From NCBI GenBank assembly GCA_947497485.1, contig CANMHB010000006.1, positions 62,001-126,000 on the forward strand: a DNA stretch of 64,000 nucleotides, read 5' to 3'. The number at the start of each line of letters is the position of its first letter. Positions within the stretch are counted from its first letter, which is position 1. Origin of the DNA: Flavobacteriales bacterium (GTDB lineage: Bacteria > Bacteroidota > Bacteroidia > Flavobacteriales_D > Crocinitomicaceae). Positions 27,730 to 35,268 of the stretch are shown piece by piece. The notes under the pieces were generated by a model, which worked only from the letters and a program-made list of their open reading frames with translations, was not told where the DNA came from and made no database searches. The translations under genes and the position numbers were made by a program.

Positions 27730-28794
27730 ATGAAACATAATTTTGGCGCAGGACCTTGTATTTTACCTCAAGAAGTTTTTAAAGAGGCTGCAGAAGCCGT
27801 ATTAGATTTTAACGGATTATCAATTCTGGAAGTATCTCACCGTCATAAAGACTTTGTGGCCGTTATGGATGAAGCGATGGATTTGGTTAAAAAAGCATTG
27901 AATGTGCCTTCTGGATATTCAATTGTTTACTTACAAGGTGGAGCAACATTAGGATTTACGATTGCAGCTCTCAATATGATGAGAGAAACAAAAAAAGCAG
28001 GTTACATCAATACAGGAACATGGGCGTCTGGTGCAATCAAAGAAGCAAAAAAAGTTGGCGTTGATGTGAATGTATTTGCTTCATCTGAAGATAAAAATTT
28101 CACCTACATTCCGAAAAACTATACGATTCCTAGTGGTGTTGATTATATCCATTTCACATCAAACAACACAATTTACGGAACACAATTTAAATCTTTTCCA
28201 AAGACCGATTTGCCTTTAGTTTGTGATATGTCGTCCGATATTTTTTCAAAAGAAATAAATGTTGCAGATTTTGATTTAATTTATGCTGGTGCACAGAAGA
28301 ATTTGGGTCCTGCAGGAGCAACATTGTATATTGTAAAAGATGAAATTTTAGGAAAATCAACTTCGCCATTTCTTCCTACCTATTTGGATTTAAAACAACA
28401 TGTAGAGAAAGAATCCATGTATAATACCCCACCCGTATTTTCAGTTTATGTTGCTATGTTGAACCTACGAAATCTAATAGCAAATGGAGGTGTAAAAGCA
28501 ATGGAAGATCGAAATAACGCAAAAGCTACATTGCTATACAATGAAATTGACTCAAATCCATTATTCAAAGGAGCTGTAGAAACAGAAGATCGTTCAAATA
28601 TGAATGTAACTTTTCTTCTAACTGATGAATCGCGCGCGGCTGAGTTCGATGCCATGTGGAAAGGAGCAGGAATTGTTGGATTGCCAGGACACAGATCTGT
28701 TGGTGGATACCGAGCTTCCATGTACAATGCATTGCCGCTTGAAAGCGTTCAAGTTTTGGTTGACGTAATGAAAGAATTCGCAAGAAAAGGATAA
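27730..28794 (+). CDS. serC: Phosphoserine aminotransferase
   Basis: 354 residues. Converts 3-phosphohydroxypyruvate to phosphoserine with glutamate as donor. It opens H-N-F-G-A-G-P-C-I-L-P and has Y-L-Q-G-G-A-T-L-G, D-M-S-S-D, and the PLP-lysine segment Y-A-G-A-Q-K-N-L-G-P-A-G. The ending G-L-P-G-H-R-S-V-G-G-Y-R-A-S-M-Y-N-A is characteristic. It is followed after 20 nt by serA, forming a serine-biosynthesis pair; the phosphatase serB is not in the window. Confidence 0.97.
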   Translation: MKHNFGAGPCILPQEVFKEAAEAVLDFNGLSILEVSHRHKDFVAVMDEAMDLVKKALNVPSGYSIVYLQGGATLGFTIAALNMMRETKKAGYINTGTWASGAIKEAKKVGVDVNVFASSEDKNFTYIPKNYTIPSGVDYIHFTSNNTIYGTQFKSFPKTDLPLVCDMSSDIFSKEINVADFDLIYAGAQKNLGPAGATLYIVKDEILGKSTSPFLPTYLDLKQHVEKESMYNTPPVFSVYVAMLNLRNLIANGGVKAMEDRNNAKATLLYNEIDSNPLFKGAVETEDRSNMNVTFLLTDESRAAEFDAMWKGAGIVGLPGHRSVGGYRASMYNALPLESVQVLVDVMKEFARKG

Positions 28795-28814
28795 TTAAAA
28801 TAGCATAAATTCAA

Positions 28815-29768
28815 ATGAAAATATTAGCAAACGACGGAATTTCGGCTTTGGGCAAACAATTACTTGAAGCAGCTGGGTACACTGTAATTACTGATAAAGT
28901 TGCTCAAGAAGATTTGGCAAAGGCTGTTAACGAACAGGGAATTGAAATCGTATTGGTTCGAAGCGCAACTACTGTTCGAAAAGAAGTAATTGATGCCTGT
29001 CCAGGATTAAAATTAGTTGGTCGCGGAGGCGTTGGGATGGACAACATTGATGTAGCTTACGCCCGTGAAAAAGGAGTTACAGTAATCAATACACCGGCAT
29101 CATCATCGCAATCCGTTGCTGAACTCGTGATGGGACAATTGTTTTCACTCTCCCGATTTTTGCAAGACTCATTTAAGAATATGGAAAATGGCGATTTCTC
29201 AACCTTAAAGAAAAACTATGCGAAAGGTGTTGAACTTCGTGGTAAAACTCTTGGCATAATTGGGTTTGGTAGAATCGGGCAAAGTTTAGCATCGTATGCC
29301 TTAGGTGTGGGTATGGATGTCATTGCAATTGATCAAACCTCTTATGAAATTGATATTCCTGTTAAAGTTGCAAATCAAGTAGTAAGCGTAAAAGTTAAAA
29401 CTCAAACTGATTTAAATTCAGTACTAGGACAATTGGATTACATTTCAATTCACGTTCCAAAGCAAGCAGATGGTCGATCAGTAATTACATCTGAAGAATT
29501 TGAAAAAATGAAGAAAGGCGTTCGAATTGCAAATGCTGCACGCGGTGGTGTAATTAATGAAACGGATTTAATTGAAGCATTAAATAGTGGGATTGTTGCT
29601 GCCTGCGCACTTGATGTTTTCGAAAACGAACCAAACCCTCGCAAAGATTTATTGTCTCATCCAAAAATTGCTTGCACTCCACATATTGGTGCGGCAACAG
29701 TTGAGGCGCAAGATCGAATTGGAGAAGAGTTAGCTCAGTTAATAATCGGACAGTTCGGAAGAAAATAA
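28815..29768 (+). CDS. serA: D-3-phosphoglycerate dehydrogenase (short form)
   Basis: 317 residues: the two-domain D-2-hydroxyacid dehydrogenase core without the regulatory ACT domain of E. coli SerA. It shows L-V-R-S-A-T-T-V-R near 53, G-R-G-G-V-G-M-D-N-I-D, the NAD loop G-F-G-R-I-G-Q, N-A-A-R-G-G-V-I-N-E and the catalytic His in C-T-P-H-I-G-A. Downstream of serC, it supplies 3-phosphohydroxypyruvate to it. Without an ACT domain, direct serine feedback of the E. coli kind is not expected. Confidence 0.93.
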   Translation: MKILANDGISALGKQLLEAAGYTVITDKVAQEDLAKAVNEQGIEIVLVRSATTVRKEVIDACPGLKLVGRGGVGMDNIDVAYAREKGVTVINTPASSSQSVAELVMGQLFSLSRFLQDSFKNMENGDFSTLKKNYAKGVELRGKTLGIIGFGRIGQSLASYALGVGMDVIAIDQTSYEIDIPVKVANQVVSVKVKTQTDLNSVLGQLDYISIHVPKQADGRSVITSEEFEKMKKGVRIANAARGGVINETDLIEALNSGIVAACALDVFENEPNPRKDLLSHPKIACTPHIGAATVEAQDRIGEELAQLIIGQFGRK

Positions 29769-29779
29769 GCCAAATTTAA

Positions 29780-29807
29780 TTGCATAATAAAGAAATTACT
29801 ATTTTTG
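29780..29807 (+). promoter_or_regulatory. Promoter of the CAU tRNA
   Basis: TTG (29780-29782) and TATTTTTG (29800-29807) are separated by 17 nt, a fit to the TTG/TAnnTTTG promoter, with the tRNA 5' end 25 nt beyond the -7 box. Confidence 0.6.
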
Positions 29808-29832
29808 CAATCCAAATGAACTTCGGTTCACC

Positions 29833-29906
29833 GGTCCTATAGCTCAGTTGGTTAGAGCACCTGACTCATAATCAGGTGGTCCCTGGTTCGAGCCCAGGTG
29901 GGACCA
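29833..29906 (+). tRNA. tRNA with CAU anticodon (elongator Met or Ile2)
   Basis: 74 nt fold into a full cloverleaf. The acceptor stem GGTCCTA pairs with TGGGACC (one T-G pair), discriminator A, no encoded CCA. The D arm has AGTTGGTTA, the anticodon stem CCTGA/TCAGG closes loop CTCATAA (anticodon CAT), and the T stem CTGGT/GCCAG frames the TTCGAGC-type loop. CAU is read as Met or, after lysidine modification, as Ile AUA. The C4-G69 and C5-G68 pairs resemble Ile2 in E. coli, but this is not enough to decide. The initiator is excluded because the 1-72 pair is intact. Confidence 0.93.
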
Positions 29907-29956
29907 CAAAATCATAACCCAGTAAATCAAGCGTTTACTGGGTTTTTTATTGGATT
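29904..29956 (+). repeat. Direct repeat, left copy, at the tRNA 3' end
   Basis: 53 bp beginning with the last three bases of the tRNA and covering its terminator. It matches 31894-31946 apart from one missing C, one A/G change and one extra G. The two copies enclose the AbiEi/AbiEii genes, so they may be attachment-site-like borders. From here to the inverted repeat at 30105 I see no gene. Confidence 0.85.
29918..29948 (+). terminator. Rho-independent terminator after the CAU tRNA
   Basis: Perfect 9-bp stem CCCAGTAAA/TTTACTGGG around a 7-nt loop, followed by six T residues, 12 nt after the tRNA end. Confidence 0.88.
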
Positions 29957-30104
29957 TTGGTTTGGTGTTAATTTATTAAAAGCCGTAAAACGCCGTTTGA
30001 CATTTATATTTTTTATTTCATACCGGAAAGCCTGAGCTGTTAAAATCAATTATTTGATTATCAATATTAAAGCTATTTCATTATCAATTCAAAAACCCAT
30101 ATTT

Positions 30105-30133
30105 TGTCACAAATATTTATTAAATTTGTGACA
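30105..30133 (+). promoter_or_regulatory. Inverted-repeat operator and -7 box of the AbiE-type operon
   Basis: TGTCACAAAT (30105-30114) and ATTTGTGACA (30124-30133) form a perfect 10-bp inverted repeat with a 9-nt spacer, ending 20 nt before the antitoxin ATG. A TAAATTTG box (30121-30128) sits across the right arm. This layout fits negative autoregulation, as shown for AbiEi antitoxins, but binding is inferred. Confidence 0.7.
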
Positions 30134-30153
30134 GAAAACAATTAATGTAATTA

Positions 30154-30762
30154 ATGTTAAGTATAGAAAACCAAATTGAAAAAGTAATAAATACTAAGCG
30201 TAAAGGATCGTTAATCCTACCAGATGACTTTATAGATTATGGTTCCTCTGAAGCCATTCGTAAAGCCTTAGATCGATTGGAAGATAAAAAAATAATTATC
30301 CGAGTTGCACAAGGTATTTATGTACAACCAAAAATAAGCCAATTAATTGGGCCGCTAACTCCTTCTGCGGAGGAAATAGCCGAGGCCATAGCAAAAAGGG
30401 ATAGAATCAGAACAATACCGTCAGGAAGTTACGCTTTGAATGCTTTGGGATTAAGCACACAAGTTCCAATGAAAATTGTTTTACTAACAGATGGGTCGCC
30501 TAGAGAAATCAAAGTCGGTAAACGAACCATTAAATTCAAAAGAACCACTCCAAAAAACTTGATGGCAAAAGGTAAAATAAGTCGCCTCGTAATACAAGCA
30601 TTAAAGGAAATTGGTAATGGTAAAGTAAATATCGAGGAAGAACAAAAAATACTCGAATTGTTGAAAAAAGAAAACGAAAAAGATCTCAAACACGATATTG
30701 CATTGGCGCCAGTATGGATTCAAAAAATAATGAAAAAAACATTTATTAATGGAGAAAATTGA
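30154..30762 (+). CDS. AbiEi-type antitoxin (DUF6088 family)
   Basis: 202 residues. The N-terminal third looks like a winged helix (S-S-E-A-I-R-K-A-L-D-R-L-E-D-K-K-I-I-I-R-V-A-Q-G-I-Y-V-Q-P), as in DUF6088/AbiEi proteins. The rest holds the conserved I-P-S-G-S-Y-A-L-N-A-L-G-L-S-T-Q-V-P segment and the V-L-L-T-D-G-S-P-R turn. It is the expected transcriptional autorepressor and type IV antitoxin for the nucleotidyltransferase encoded next. The next gene starts 14 nt before this one ends. The pair lies between direct repeats next to a tRNA, so acquisition by transfer is likely. Confidence 0.85.
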   Translation: MLSIENQIEKVINTKRKGSLILPDDFIDYGSSEAIRKALDRLEDKKIIIRVAQGIYVQPKISQLIGPLTPSAEEIAEAIAKRDRIRTIPSGSYALNALGLSTQVPMKIVLLTDGSPREIKVGKRTIKFKRTTPKNLMAKGKISRLVIQALKEIGNGKVNIEEEQKILELLKKENEKDLKHDIALAPVWIQKIMKKTFINGEN

Positions 30763-31789
30763 TTTTTACAAATTAAAGAATTCCGAGAAAGAAGCAATTT
30801 TCAATGAGATAGCCACCTTGGAAGGTATGAAGCCATTTGCGGTTGAGAAAGACTGGTGGGTAAGCCGCACTCTGGAAATCATTTTTCAAATGGAAATATC
30901 AAAATACTTGGTTTTTAAAGGAGGAACCTCATTGAGTAAAGCCTGGAAATTAATAAATCGTTTCTCTGAAGATATCGACTTGGCAATCGATATGGACTTT
31001 TTTATTACTCCAACGAAAAATTGGTCAAAAAGTGAACAAACTGAACTAAGAAAAAAAGCCGGCAAATACTCAACAGAAATTTTCTTTGAAGAATTACAAA
31101 ACGAATTTATTAAAAGAGGATTTAACGAACTCCAATTTAAAACAATCGAAACGAACGAAAGCGATAAAGACCCTAGGGTTTTAGAAATTTATTATCCAAA
31201 TATTATTTCGAAAGAATCAGAATATATTCTACCTCGAATTCAAATAGAAGTGAGTTGCCGTTCATTAAGAGAACCATTTACAACAAAAATGATAGGTTCA
31301 TTGGTGGATGAAATTTATAAGGACAAGGATTTTACCGAACCCATTTTTACTGTTCCTTCAGTAATACCTGAACGAACTTTTCTAGAAAAACTATTCCTAC
31401 TTCACGAAGAATTTAATAGGCCATCTGAAAAAATGAGAGTTGACCGGTTGAGCCGACATTTATACGATGTGTATCAGATTGCCCAGTCTAATATTGGTGA
31501 AAATGCCATTAATGACAAAGAACTCTATGAAACCATCGTTCAACATCGATTTAAATTCTCCAAAATCGGTGGTGTTAATTACAATTCTCATAACCCAACA
31601 ACGCTTAACCCAATACCACCTGTTAATGTTATTAAGGATTGGGAGATGGATTACATAAAAATGGTTGAGGATATGATTTATGAACAAAATCCACCTTCTT
31701 TTTCAAAACTGATTGATTGCTTAAATGAAATCCGAGAAAAACTTAAAAGAGTAAATTGGAAGTTTGAATTAAATTTTCCCAATACATAG
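30749..31789 (+). CDS. AbiEii/AbiGii-type nucleotidyltransferase toxin
   Basis: 346 residues. The segment E-K-D-W-W-V-S-R-T-L-E near 33-43 precedes the nucleotidyltransferase core: F-K-G-G-T-S-L-S-K (G58-G-T-S61) and S-E-D-I-D-L-A-I with metal-binding Asp75 and Asp77. A later R-T-F-L-E-K-L-F-L-L-H and R-L-S-R-H-L-Y-D-V-Y are also diagnostic of AbiEii. Relatives use NTPs to modify targets (tRNA 3' ends in the MenT branch) and cause abortive infection or growth arrest; the target here is unknown. It overlaps the antitoxin gene by 14 nt. Confidence 0.9.
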   Translation: MEKIDFYKLKNSEKEAIFNEIATLEGMKPFAVEKDWWVSRTLEIIFQMEISKYLVFKGGTSLSKAWKLINRFSEDIDLAIDMDFFITPTKNWSKSEQTELRKKAGKYSTEIFFEELQNEFIKRGFNELQFKTIETNESDKDPRVLEIYYPNIISKESEYILPRIQIEVSCRSLREPFTTKMIGSLVDEIYKDKDFTEPIFTVPSVIPERTFLEKLFLLHEEFNRPSEKMRVDRLSRHLYDVYQIAQSNIGENAINDKELYETIVQHRFKFSKIGGVNYNSHNPTTLNPIPPVNVIKDWEMDYIKMVEDMIYEQNPPSFSKLIDCLNEIREKLKRVNWKFELNFPNT

Positions 31790-31893
31790 TTTCTATTCGA
31801 TCCCAGATAATTGATTGTCAACTTTTATGAAATTAATGTTTGACATCCGCTCAATATCTTCCCTTAAAAAGTTAGATATTTCCGACCTCTCGC

Positions 31894-31946
31894 CCACAAA
31901 ATCATAACCAGTAAATCAAGCGTTTACTGGGTTTTTTGTTGGGATT
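31894..31946 (+). repeat. Direct repeat, right copy
   Basis: Near-copy of 29904-29956, including its own terminator hairpin, but without any tRNA body before it. It closes the 2-kb segment holding the toxin-antitoxin genes. Confidence 0.85.
31908..31937 (+). terminator. Second copy of the tRNA terminator, downstream of the toxin gene
   Basis: CCAGTAAA/TTTACTGG stem around the same 7-nt loop as the left copy, then G and six T residues. It may end the AbiE-type transcript, 119 nt past the toxin stop codon. Confidence 0.75.
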
Positions 31947-31987
31947 CGATTTGATCCGTGAGACTAATCATAAATGATTTAAACGGT

Positions 31988-32332
31988 CTACGCCTTCTTT
32001 ACAAATTCAGATTTCAAAGCCATTGCACCAAAACCATCAATTTTACAATCAATGTTATGATCACCATCTGTTAAACGGATGTTCTTTACCTTCGTTCCTG
32101 CTTTGATATTTTTTGGAGCACCTTTTACAGGTAAATCCTTAATGACAATGACAGAATCACCATTTTGCAAGATAGCCCCATTTGAATCTAATACAATATT
32201 CTCATCTATTGCCTCCGTATTTACTTCAACATTCCACTCAAATGAACACTCTGGACATGTATATTGATTCTCTCCAGTCTCATATCCATATGGCGATTGA
32301 CAAGATGGACATTCCTTTAATTCTTCTGACAT
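31988..32332 (-). CDS. yjdM: YjdM/PhnA zinc-ribbon protein
   Basis: 114 residues. An N-terminal zinc ribbon with C-P-S-C and C-P-E-C pairs is followed by the YjdM core: [23 protein letters not shown] and [11 protein letters not shown]. The family was once called PhnA or alkylphosphonate-utilisation protein, but a phosphonate role is not established and no phn genes are near. It is probably a cytosolic protein of unknown function. It stands alone, divergent from trhO. Confidence 0.93.
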   Translation of the reverse strand: MSEELKECPSCQSPYGYETGENQYTCPECSFEWNVEVNTEAIDENIVLDSNGAILQNGDSVIVIKDLPVKGAPKNIKAGTKVKNIRLTDGDHNIDCKIDGFGAMALKSEFVKKA

Positions 32333-32380
32333 TTAATAAACTTAATTTCAACAAATTTAGACTTTTAAGCCACAATTCCT

Positions 32381-32388
32381 TAATTTTG
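32381..32388 (+). promoter_or_regulatory. -7 box upstream of trhO
   Basis: TAATTTTG, 29 nt before the trhO ATG; a TTG at the -33 distance is not obvious. Confidence 0.4.
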
Positions 32389-32417
32389 CGAATCCTAATT
32401 ATTTAAAACAACATAGC

Positions 32418-33500
32418 ATGCAACTGTGGAACACATTAAATAAAGAGGAATTGGAAATGCATTTGCGCGAAGTTGGTCATAAATACGTGACGATTTCTTT
32501 CTACCAATATGCTAAAATTGCCAATCCTCGCTTATTCAGAGATCACCTCTTTCTTTTATGGTCAAAATTAGACGTCGTAGGCCGAACATATGTCGCACAT
32601 GAAGGAATAAACGCACAAATTGCCGTTCCAACAGAAAACTTAAGTCAATTCAGGGAAGAACTTTATGAAATTGAATTTCTCAATGGCATTCGTTTAAACT
32701 TTGCAGTTGATGATTCTGAAGCTGAGTTTCCATTTCTAAAATTAAAAATCAAGGTTCGTGACAAAATTCTTGCAGATGGATTGAGCGATGAAAGCTTTGA
32801 TGTAAGGAATAAAGGCAAGCATTTGAATGCGGAAGAATTCAATAAACTAACAGATGATCCAAATACAATTTTGATTGATTTTCGAAATCATTATGAATCA
32901 GAAGTTGGACATTTTAAAGGTGCAATTTTACCTGACGTAGACACTTTTCGAGAATCTTTACCCTATATAGAAGAAAACTATTTAAAAGGAAATGAGGATA
33001 AAAATCTCGTAATGTATTGTACGGGAGGAATTCGTTGTGAAAAAGCATCCGCATGGTTTAAGCATCGCGGTTTTAAAAACGTTCATCAGCTTGAAGGTGG
33101 TATAATCAAATACGCAAACGATTGCAAAGAAAAAGGTCTTGACAATAAGTTTATCGGCAAGAATTTTGTTTTTGATGAACGACGCGGTGAGCGCATATCC
33201 GACCACATAATTTCTGTCTGCCACCAATGTGGTTCACCAGCAGATACCCATACAAATTGCAAAAATGACGCATGTCATTTGCTTTTTATTCAATGTGATA
33301 AATGCAAAAATGAATTGGAAAATTGCTGTTCAAATGATTGTCTGGAAATGATTCATTTACCAGAAGCGGAACAAAAAGAGCGGAGAAAGGGATTGAACAA
33401 TAGTAACAAGATTTTCAAAAAAGGAAGATCATCACAACTTAAATTTAAAGCCAATAATGAAAAACCATTATCTTTGATTGAACAATCAATTCAAAAATAA
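32418..33500 (+). CDS. trhO: Oxygen-dependent tRNA uridine(34) hydroxylase
   Basis: 360 residues. TrhO (YceA type) makes 5-hydroxyuridine at the tRNA wobble position. The N-terminal acylphosphatase-like part has F-Y-Q-Y-A-K-I and H-E-G-I-N-A-Q-I-A-V. The rhodanese domain follows, with the active-site loop M-Y-C-T-G-G-I-R-C-E-K-A and then L-E-G-G-I-I-K-Y. A Cys-rich C-terminal region (C-H-Q-C-G, C-K-N-D-A-C-H, C-D-K-C, C-C-S-N-D-C) probably binds zinc. Directly followed by lgt with a 2-nt gap, so likely co-transcribed with it. Confidence 0.93.
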   Translation: MQLWNTLNKEELEMHLREVGHKYVTISFYQYAKIANPRLFRDHLFLLWSKLDVVGRTYVAHEGINAQIAVPTENLSQFREELYEIEFLNGIRLNFAVDDSEAEFPFLKLKIKVRDKILADGLSDESFDVRNKGKHLNAEEFNKLTDDPNTILIDFRNHYESEVGHFKGAILPDVDTFRESLPYIEENYLKGNEDKNLVMYCTGGIRCEKASAWFKHRGFKNVHQLEGGIIKYANDCKEKGLDNKFIGKNFVFDERRGERISDHIISVCHQCGSPADTHTNCKNDACHLLFIQCDKCKNELENCCSNDCLEMIHLPEAEQKERRKGLNNSNKIFKKGRSSQLKFKANNEKPLSLIEQSIQK

Positions 33501-33502
33501 AG

Positions 33503-34363
33503 GTGTTATTAGCAATTAATTGGGCTGTTGATTCTGAAATCATTGATGGATGGAGAACCCCAAATCTCTACGGACTACTTTTCGTATCTGGATTAGTACT
33601 AGGTTATTTCGTTGTGAAACGAATGTTCAAGCAAGAAGGCATCAAGGAAGATGTTCTTGACAAACTCGTTGCATACATGGTTATTGCGACAATTGTGGGC
33701 GCAAGACTAGGTCATGTTTTATTTTATGGTCCCTATTTTGATCGCTACGAAAATGGTTTTTTAGTTGAGCGCGGCTATTTCTCTCATCCTGAAGATATTG
33801 TCAAGATTTGGGAAGGAGGACTTGCAAGTCACGGTGCTGCAATTATCATTCTCATTTCACTTTATATTTTTTCCAAGAAAGTTGTTCAAAAACCATTTAT
33901 CTGGATTTTGGATCGCATTTCTGCCCCAATAGCTATTGGAGGTACATTTATACGTTTAGGTAATTTAGTTAATCACGAAATGGTTGGTGATGTAACCGAC
34001 ATTCCATGGGGATTTAGATTTCTTCATCACGATTGTGCATATCCCTATGATTGCAGTTGGGAACAAATTCCTGTTCGCCATCCTGCACAATTGTATGAGG
34101 CAATCTGCTATTTTATTGCTTTTCTCATTTTACTATTTCTTTATTGGAAAAAAGAAAAATGGAAATCACCTGGATTTGTATTTGGAAGCTTCCTTATTCT
34201 CATTTTTGGAGCTCGTTTCTTAGTAGAATTCATAAAGCTCGGACAAACTGCGAGGGATGAAGTTTGGTTTTTAAATACAGGACAACTTTTGAGTATTCCA
34301 TTTGTTATTGCAGGAATTATCCTAATTATTAAAGCGACAAGAAAACATGATTCAACAATTTAA
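33503..34363 (+). CDS. lgt: Prolipoprotein diacylglyceryl transferase
   Basis: 286 residues, about seven transmembrane helices. It transfers diacylglycerol to the lipobox Cys of prelipoproteins, the first step in maturing the many lipoproteins encoded in this window. The diagnostic segment is R-L-G-N-L-V-N-H-E-M-V-G; H-P-A-Q-L-Y-E-A and a C-terminal R-F-L-V-E-F-I-K segment also match. The start is a GTG at 33503, two bases after the trhO stop, with no ATG available before the first helix. Its end overlaps the next lipoprotein gene by 17 nt. Confidence 0.94.
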   Translation: MLLAINWAVDSEIIDGWRTPNLYGLLFVSGLVLGYFVVKRMFKQEGIKEDVLDKLVAYMVIATIVGARLGHVLFYGPYFDRYENGFLVERGYFSHPEDIVKIWEGGLASHGAAIIILISLYIFSKKVVQKPFIWILDRISAPIAIGGTFIRLGNLVNHEMVGDVTDIPWGFRFLHHDCAYPYDCSWEQIPVRHPAQLYEAICYFIAFLILLFLYWKKEKWKSPGFVFGSFLILIFGARFLVEFIKLGQTARDEVWFLNTGQLLSIPFVIAGIILIIKATRKHDSTI

Positions 34364-35192
34364 AATTCTAACTTTTATTACTTTGATTTTTCTTTTCGCT
34401 TCATGTGGGAATTCAAATAACACTGAAGCAGGTGGAAATTTGTCGGTTTCAAAAAACAATGATTCAATCAGCAAAGAGGAAAATCGTGACCAAGCCTTAC
34501 CAAAGATTGTAAAAGGAAAGGTCACAAAATCATTAACAGCAGGTGAAACTTCCGAAATCTCTCATATTTATTTTGAGTATTACGAATTAAATTCTGATTC
34601 ACCGATTTATGTCAAAACGGTCAATGAACTTATATCCAAAATTGTTCAAAATGAATTTGAAGAGACAGATAAACAGGAAATAACCAGTGATTTATCCAAG
34701 AGTTATTTTTCAAAAATTTTAACGGACTTTAAAGAAACCTTTTCTGAAATAGAAGAAGAATATATGCCATGGTCCATGATGGATTCTATTCATATCAGCG
34801 ATCAATATTCAGACTTTGTTCACCTTGAAGGTTTTACGTATTCATTTACGGGAGGTGCGCATGGAAATGGTTATGAAAGTCATTTATTAGTGAGTAAAAA
34901 AACCGGAAAAACACTTTCTCTTTCCGATGTATTCAGTAATAAGAAGAAGTTAAATGCACTCGTTGATCAATATTTTAGGAAAAGTATGGGTATTTCAGCT
35001 AATTCAGATTATCAGGATGAAGGTTTTTTTATTGAAGGAAAACTCGAAGCCAACAATAATTTTTATTTCACCAAAAACAATTTGGTGTTTTTATACAATT
35101 CCTATGAAATTGGGCCATATGCGATTGGAGCACCTTCCGTTGAAATTCCGATCGGCAAGATAAAAGACATTCTTAAACTGAACTTAAATTAA
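34347..35192 (+). CDS. DUF4163/DUF3298-type (RsiV-like) lipoprotein
   Basis: 281 residues. The lipoprotein signal ends A18-S19-C20. A Ser/Asn linker is followed by a domain with Y-S-F-T-G-G-A-H-G-N-G-Y near the middle and F-S-N-K-K-K-L-N-A-L-V, then Y-E-I-G-P-Y-A-I-G-A-P-S-V-E-I-P at the end, the DUF4163 plus DUF3298 signature. Members include the lysozyme-sensing RsiV ectodomain and PdaC-associated domains, so wall-related binding is possible. The first 17 nt overlap lgt. Confidence 0.85.
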   Translation: MIQQFKILTFITLIFLFASCGNSNNTEAGGNLSVSKNNDSISKEENRDQALPKIVKGKVTKSLTAGETSEISHIYFEYYELNSDSPIYVKTVNELISKIVQNEFEETDKQEITSDLSKSYFSKILTDFKETFSEIEEEYMPWSMMDSIHISDQYSDFVHLEGFTYSFTGGAHGNGYESHLLVSKKTGKTLSLSDVFSNKKKLNALVDQYFRKSMGISANSDYQDEGFFIEGKLEANNNFYFTKNNLVFLYNSYEIGPYAIGAPSVEIPIGKIKDILKLNLN

Positions 35193-35239
35193 TACTTAGT
35201 GTATGAATGACATTTTATTATTTTATTAAAATTCATTTC

Positions 35240-35247
35240 TATATTTG
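35240..35247 (+). promoter_or_regulatory. -7 box upstream of pdhA
   Basis: TATATTTG, 21 nt before the pdhA ATG, matching TAnnTTTG; no clear -33 TTG. Confidence 0.4.
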
Positions 35248-35268
35248 TCAATTGAAAACTGAAAAATA

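Noticed and set aside
29994-31855. Nine-base match GTTTGACAT near both ends of the toxin-antitoxin segment
   Set aside because: Too short and AT-rich to exclude chance; not symmetric relative to the 53-bp repeats.
29957-31893. Prophage or integrative element remnant
   Set aside because: No integrase, transposase, phage or conjugation gene is present; only the toxin-antitoxin pair and flanking repeats support mobility.
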